A stretch of 24,331 nt of DNA from Candidatus Opitulatrix roisinitermitis (GTDB lineage Bacteria > Actinomycetota > Actinomycetes > Actinomycetales > Bifidobacteriaceae), in contig JAITSD010000004.1 in assembly GCA_031288055.1 (NCBI GenBank), positions 1-24,331 of the forward strand, given 5' to 3'. The notes beneath the pieces were generated by a model. The model saw only the letters and a program-made list of their open reading frames with translations, did not search any database and was not told where the DNA came from. The translations under genes and the position numbers were made by a program. Below, piece by piece: positions 23,601 through 24,331 of the stretch. Positions within the stretch are counted from its first letter, which is position 1, and the number at the start of each line of letters is the position of its first letter.

Positions 23601-23671
23601 AAAAAACTAAAGCCCAACGGTAAACTTAATAAAAAAACTAAAACTTTTCTAAATAATGAATTAAACTGCAT
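14696..23671 (-). CDS. Giant secreted Ig-like repeat protein (2,991 residues)
   Basis: I place the start at ATG 23671, because GGAGGAG (23684-23678) lies 6 nt upstream; an ATG 15 nt earlier sits on the Shine-Dalgarno itself. A signal peptide (about 1-34) ends near SVNA. A non-repeat N-terminal region (about 35-640), rich in Tyr, Trp and Cys, follows and is not recognised. About 22 tandem repeats of roughly 100 residues extend from about 761 to the very end. Typical repeat wording is KG-x-P-x-F-x-P-x-I-x-G-x-x-x-VG, a central Y-x-W, then DLGK-x-I-x-x-x-V and GY-x-D/S. This is the Ig-like repeat style common in actinobacterial surface proteins. There is no LPxTG motif or C-terminal membrane helix. 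The upstream membrane protein gene ends 1 nt before this ATG, so they are coupled. A giant adhesin or surface-layer component is likely; the ligand is unknown. Confidence 0.9.
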   Translation of the reverse strand: MQFNSLFRKVLVFLLSLPLGFSFLISEPLKSVNAANPEPTASGRIIPPAVDCDPYTPTADATNYSINISGAVNTSAASGKVTSSSLRIYLYAATLYNLKFVQEDFNPSPPYNYGTFTSLNVPANFACVSQTSVDGNLNYNFSNLQVKYTMPDTPDIKLSYDISKNKIISKRTIFFVRVHDESGNLVDSWGTANIGPNSQPAILLGSAAAVKSQLVMPFQIYGEIANARPYFYSHPRRYEVNTEHHIFYSVDFFRDYGGGPETKSFDDAWAWMQLYCNVPGQYHWDEGRDPEYRPDGQNCDMPADDITHVYYPDGYTSWLEWVNGDSTFFSDWQTYIRGIATSPSSASQDYTYGLTAGINNAVSGTKNIEMSVLTAASQPPIINFPDNLKVGDTFNVPASTPDCYNSQKQPLTKNSDSTYIISVQDYNKQIYCSQDKTIDITTGVEPYALIFPLHWTLEHVSTNGCQVFVGTGVPYANTYWDCILRPEALVKIYADEPALSTYQYTYETQSNWSKPVEAATPTIYSPAYWYNNQGDHYSMPTTGISSQVNLDESKCTISSGLCADDPNFQYTWQWQRWTGTVWQTVSNTDTYTPVSSDWSNAYEGQSGVIQIVLNLEYTGPNAGAYAPVTHSEIVQIYKGQTPSFSYNLICHQTAANKAFYPDGTCAMGDTLEAQADFSPGFDDHQYTWSIGSTGSTDSKPIDNNNPILLLTPEVFNLEPKCQQAFTQHTGGCGIYADVYQSSLGYNSGQGTPNHQKLDFKQGVNPMDYTPSLIYNSAGNYPMVGDKVALSGLYNPSGGWGSSCKISLLDSQGAETLIQDWTNCTPGATDYGYVPTIDQLGKKLKIGVKTVNSLAPSGYISYDSTYDSVTTKYLISPAIDKGSALPSGTLKFDPAHKDAKVAALLQVVGVPEGWSIQSGTCKIVLSDGTDITNSPNAKCTDAQLSYIPEASDLGKKVTFSAIWIREGYYDSPLTITSTTAVQKGDPVVPPAKVTGLVQNGMVVYLSGVDLSDWKLTQCQLYRTSAGQTDQLLQDCMDPSSRSYMVKTADVGSNLKLATHYVRDGYNDSVGTFTTNAVSPGDYPYPLGLDIVSDNYTSGQTEIRVDKQVIVLGLPDKSSGWTSDIHWQVCSVNCSSPDAEWVNTDQTSEIFMASSNDLGKYVRVVSHETKDGFTSSDLHSASYEVLPSSDPVFSPVITGNLNVGQILTTFNIPSPSDLEWSNISFKWYKKLLSEPDSSKTLLDNTKRQLALDSSLFGFQVQVEVTAQSSLQGKVVKVSDWTNLISEGLPVAFSPNIVGETFVGEELLVTSLPSAETGWSNAQFQWYRADSDNPSNYTAIVGAVEPYYGIVPADLGYRIMLKVVLNNTSSAYMPSEVSIYAGVDTSDQYGTVVVKGQPTIFSPVIVGQAVMGSLLSLTSILPISDFSLQYQWQRCNANCDDDSSWNNITGATLNTYSTIKDDVGQDIRAKIVAQHLKDPEAYEYSVGVSNILQIAKGPAPIFNPILSGNFKVGEIVSTKGFPNSAWQVNSCTWYLYNSAGGTVKVVSGTPLAFGCQPYIIGQADLGLKLQLTATATHINDSQFYEQASGTSDISQIITEGQIPPFTPALSGLMKVGTTLSLIGLPLNLSGAVFTYTWAKKATPTSSPVALPNTPNNYLDLTADMLGFYISSTVKISLAGYSDYYVTTQTNSVVTKGSPIVFTPTIYGVAKVGEVLQVYGTPDPALGWQLSYLWIDSTGKTLSTDSVYSPIPSDIAKSLLVSVKASKPGFEDASVQSAATQTVALGDGIVFSPKIGGVNDNNQASVGAILQALNLPDKSTGWTISYAWYFKDNDNYVKIDNSDNADYMPVSQDVGKNIYLGAKAVKLGYQDSFYYSVNSATITLANFPDYKVSFDGPATVGNTISVVITPVPDTSPLLAITYKWFVADSTTSGGLQIQSAVNSQFMPNSDVEGKYIYAEVDFKQVGFNDLTIFTNRVFVSSPIDPVFVPTFVTPVSTALGTVLVVNQASLPPSPYFMSYIKWYELVGSSPDIEHDKLLKTSIKTDYSFNLDNPDYVGKTIYAVVTVSDPGVKTVNGQTALVGPITIGEIEDFTPVISETSPRVDYDLTVYGLPSKDPLSPAWVPDYSFTYKWFVGGVEVDQSSHYQVKGSDIGKQISVQVKATRQGYNAKTGVSLDTIQVANGLSVVFEPTLQGAFIVEAGAITVEGLVQSFTPSFEVQTCVNPQDQTSCVPIQNQPAFAKNSFVPTVEMADKNIRVKVILRKTYYEDSIAYTPITGKILASQLLKDYVPIIDGQSKVGLQVATSNIIEEIDPVTSQAVQYNYIYQWQISDDNEVFTNIAGATQSIYQIKVADFSQTPKKYLRVEVTISRDGYQQTVKDSVSNEVKPGDIPYTLPTITYCPNNLAGQDNITVYKVGIGLSVCGLPQDFADSKFNFTYKWFTDSNSSGQDKVEVSRDSQWTPVAKDLDKYIFTEITMVAQGYNDALVLINSDKNRVDKGLPINLSEISFSTDSPKVTDTIRIIAVPVVDWKYSYNIKLIDGLQSKDYYSCQGTLQSNCKDSFKVSSGMYNKVIQLEIVAFRQGYEQSSKVLATNPVALGDSISFSPVISPVNLNTRGDIEPAKLIKVGAPLEILGTPKFGDSALPFGDFTTDSEWLNADGSVISTSSIFTPTPDLMNQNITCQVKISAVGFADSVGVCSSVLVNAGDAVDLSSLSIVGTVQSKHYLSFTGLPDYDEGGWNLDSLVWAACDNITDNPMSDCTSLATYYNLGDYSKNSPSYELMDNQIGKYIKVVFEFSKYGFMSANKVVSTTETVKVGQAPYFDPQINGKNRVGKRFLALGAPADSSGWKTKYQWLADGKAIAGATENSFVLTPNELGKNVAVQMTIYNPRVAYRGITDTKISKEINILVGLPLVVNQNGFSPKLFHNTNFAIPFYMIQGSVAEALGWQQNIFWVFNGQIEAGQNGTCWASLAPRNNVSVIMNLSKAGYQSSQIVLR
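14699..21391 (-). repeat. About 22 diverged tandem Ig-like repeats (protein level)
   Basis: Unit starts can be followed by eye as KGSALPSG, KGDPVVPP, EGLPVAFSP, KGQPTIFSP, KGPAPIFNP, EGQIPPFTP, KGSPIVFTP, LGDGIVFSP, KGLPINLSE, LGDSISFSP, VGQAPYFDP and others, spaced about 95-110 residues apart. Units differ strongly in both protein and DNA, and I see no long identical DNA copies, so the array is old rather than recently amplified. Many units hold a cysteine pair around the central strand. Confidence 0.75.
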
Positions 23672-23672
23672 T

Positions 23673-24331
23673 TTACACTCCTCCATCTTGATTTATGTCC
23701 GATTCTGATAATATTTTTTTACTTCCAGTTAAAAACCGTCGTCTAACAAAATAAACTGTCGCCAAAACTAAAAGCAAAATAAATAAAAGGCTAAAGGTCA
23801 ACAAAACCAAACTTGAAGCCCAAGGATTTTCAACAATTGAATTATTTTGATCTATTTGATTTTGAGTTTTAGGATTAACAGACTGTGGTTTACTAATCAT
23901 CTGTAAATCCGCTGACTTAACTGAATTTGAACTTTCATCTGGCGTATTATATGGCAAAACCTGTAAATTAAGGCTAGTTTTAGCCTGACCGCCAGCATTT
24001 TTACCTGTCAAATCAATTATATAATCTCCCACATCTGCCATAATATTACCAGACAAAACAAAGCCCTCCCCACAACTGCCTCTTAATTCTAAACCATTTG
24101 GCAAATTATCAATATTTGGCTTTTTACAAGGTGCTGCTTTATAACGCAAAGGAATATCAATATATTCATATTGTTTAGCCACCATAGAATTATTAGATAA
24201 CTTGAAACTAGGAGCTAAAGCATCAGCTTGTAAAGAAAAAGTTTCTTCAGCCGAAGATACTTTAACAGGCGTCGATGAACTTACAGAAATTGGAAGAATA
24301 TAATCAAACAAACTATTAGATAATTGAGATC
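23673..24331 (-). CDS. Membrane-anchored Ig-like surface protein (5' end outside window)
   Basis: The frame is open to the window edge, so the true start lies beyond 24331; the TTG at 24311 is not convincing as a start. The visible C-terminal ~219 residues contain an extracellular Ig-like domain in the He_PIG style (NLPNGLELRGSCGEGFVLSG ... DVGDYIIDLTGKNAGG). A Ser/Gln/Asn-rich linker follows, then a single membrane helix (SLVLLTFSLLFILLLVLATVYFV) followed by RRR and a short cytoplasmic tail. This is stop-transfer anchoring, not an LPxTG sortase signal. The last codons (GAT GGA GGA GTG) contain the Shine-Dalgarno of the giant secreted repeat protein, whose ATG follows the TAA by one base. The two are therefore translationally coupled and may act together, for example with this protein tethering the giant one. 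Confidence 0.8.
   Translation of the reverse strand, partial: SQLSNSLFDYILPISVSSSTPVKVSSAEETFSLQADALAPSFKLSNNSMVAKQYEYIDIPLRYKAAPCKKPNIDNLPNGLELRGSCGEGFVLSGNIMADVGDYIIDLTGKNAGGQAKTSLNLQVLPYNTPDESSNSVKSADLQMISKPQSVNPKTQNQIDQNNSIVENPWASSLVLLTFSLLFILLLVLATVYFVRRRFLTGSKKILSESDINQDGGV

Noticed and set aside
23672..23686. Start of the giant protein at the ATG 23686-23684 (MEECK...)
   Set aside because: That ATG sits on the GGAGGAG Shine-Dalgarno that properly serves the ATG at 23671, and the extra five residues precede a standard signal peptide.
24309..24311. TTG at 24311 as the start of the membrane-anchored Ig-like protein
   Set aside because: The frame stays open to the window edge, there is no ribosome binding site, and no signal peptide follows. 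The gene is simply cut by the window.
1..24331. CRISPR arrays, insertion sequences, tRNA or rRNA genes
   Set aside because: No regularly spaced direct repeats, transposase motifs, terminal inverted repeats, cloverleaf or conserved rRNA segments were seen.

Overview
The window is AT-rich DNA whose housekeeping proteins look actinobacterial. SufB reads like high-GC actinobacterial SufB almost end to end (for example the C-terminal stretch around YALELNRLIDLQM). AspRS has the actinobacterial C-terminal signature AFPKSGGGVDPLTHAPS, RarA has the actinobacterial start and end, and UppP and HisRS agree. The best guess is a low-GC, possibly reduced or host-associated member of Actinomycetota; the exact taxon cannot be read from this sequence. 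No rRNA, tRNA, CRISPR array, transposase or integrase was seen.

Layout. (1) Positions 1-2992, plus strand: a small membrane/coiled-coil gene broken by a frameshift, then three tandem paralogous Sec-exported proteins. Just after the signal peptide each carries a KGGTG motif and other short motifs familiar from phage tail fibres. The first two share a duplicated upstream block containing a terminator-like hairpin, an 11-T tract and identical start-site DNA. (2) 3035-6196, minus: aspS-rarA operon. (3) 6244-8552, plus: membrane glycosyltransferase and hisS, divergent from aspS across 47 bp. (4) 8565-9308, minus: a lone ABC permease. (5) 9352-11994, minus: uppP, a VWA membrane protein and a TPR-like membrane-anchored protein. 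(6) 12025-14619, minus: sufB, a shortened sufD, a small three-helix membrane protein and a very acidic 58-residue protein. (7) 14696-24331, minus: a membrane-anchored Ig-like surface protein, cut by the window edge, followed by a translationally coupled 2,991-residue secreted repeat protein.

How the parts fit together. Translation (aspS, hisS), replication-fork maintenance (rarA), Fe-S assembly (sufB, sufD) and envelope lipid-carrier work (uppP, glycosyltransferase) sit among large secreted or surface proteins, as expected for a cell that invests heavily in surface contacts. Several operon heads have a -10-like hexamer followed by 5-6 nt and then ATG, with no Shine-Dalgarno sequence, which suggests leaderless transcription; the giant surface gene has a strong GGAGGAG instead.

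The points most worth a second look are the Sec-exported proteins with tail-fibre motifs and their poly-T tracts, the giant unanchored repeat protein with its coupled membrane partner, and the rearranged suf cluster with a half-length SufD.
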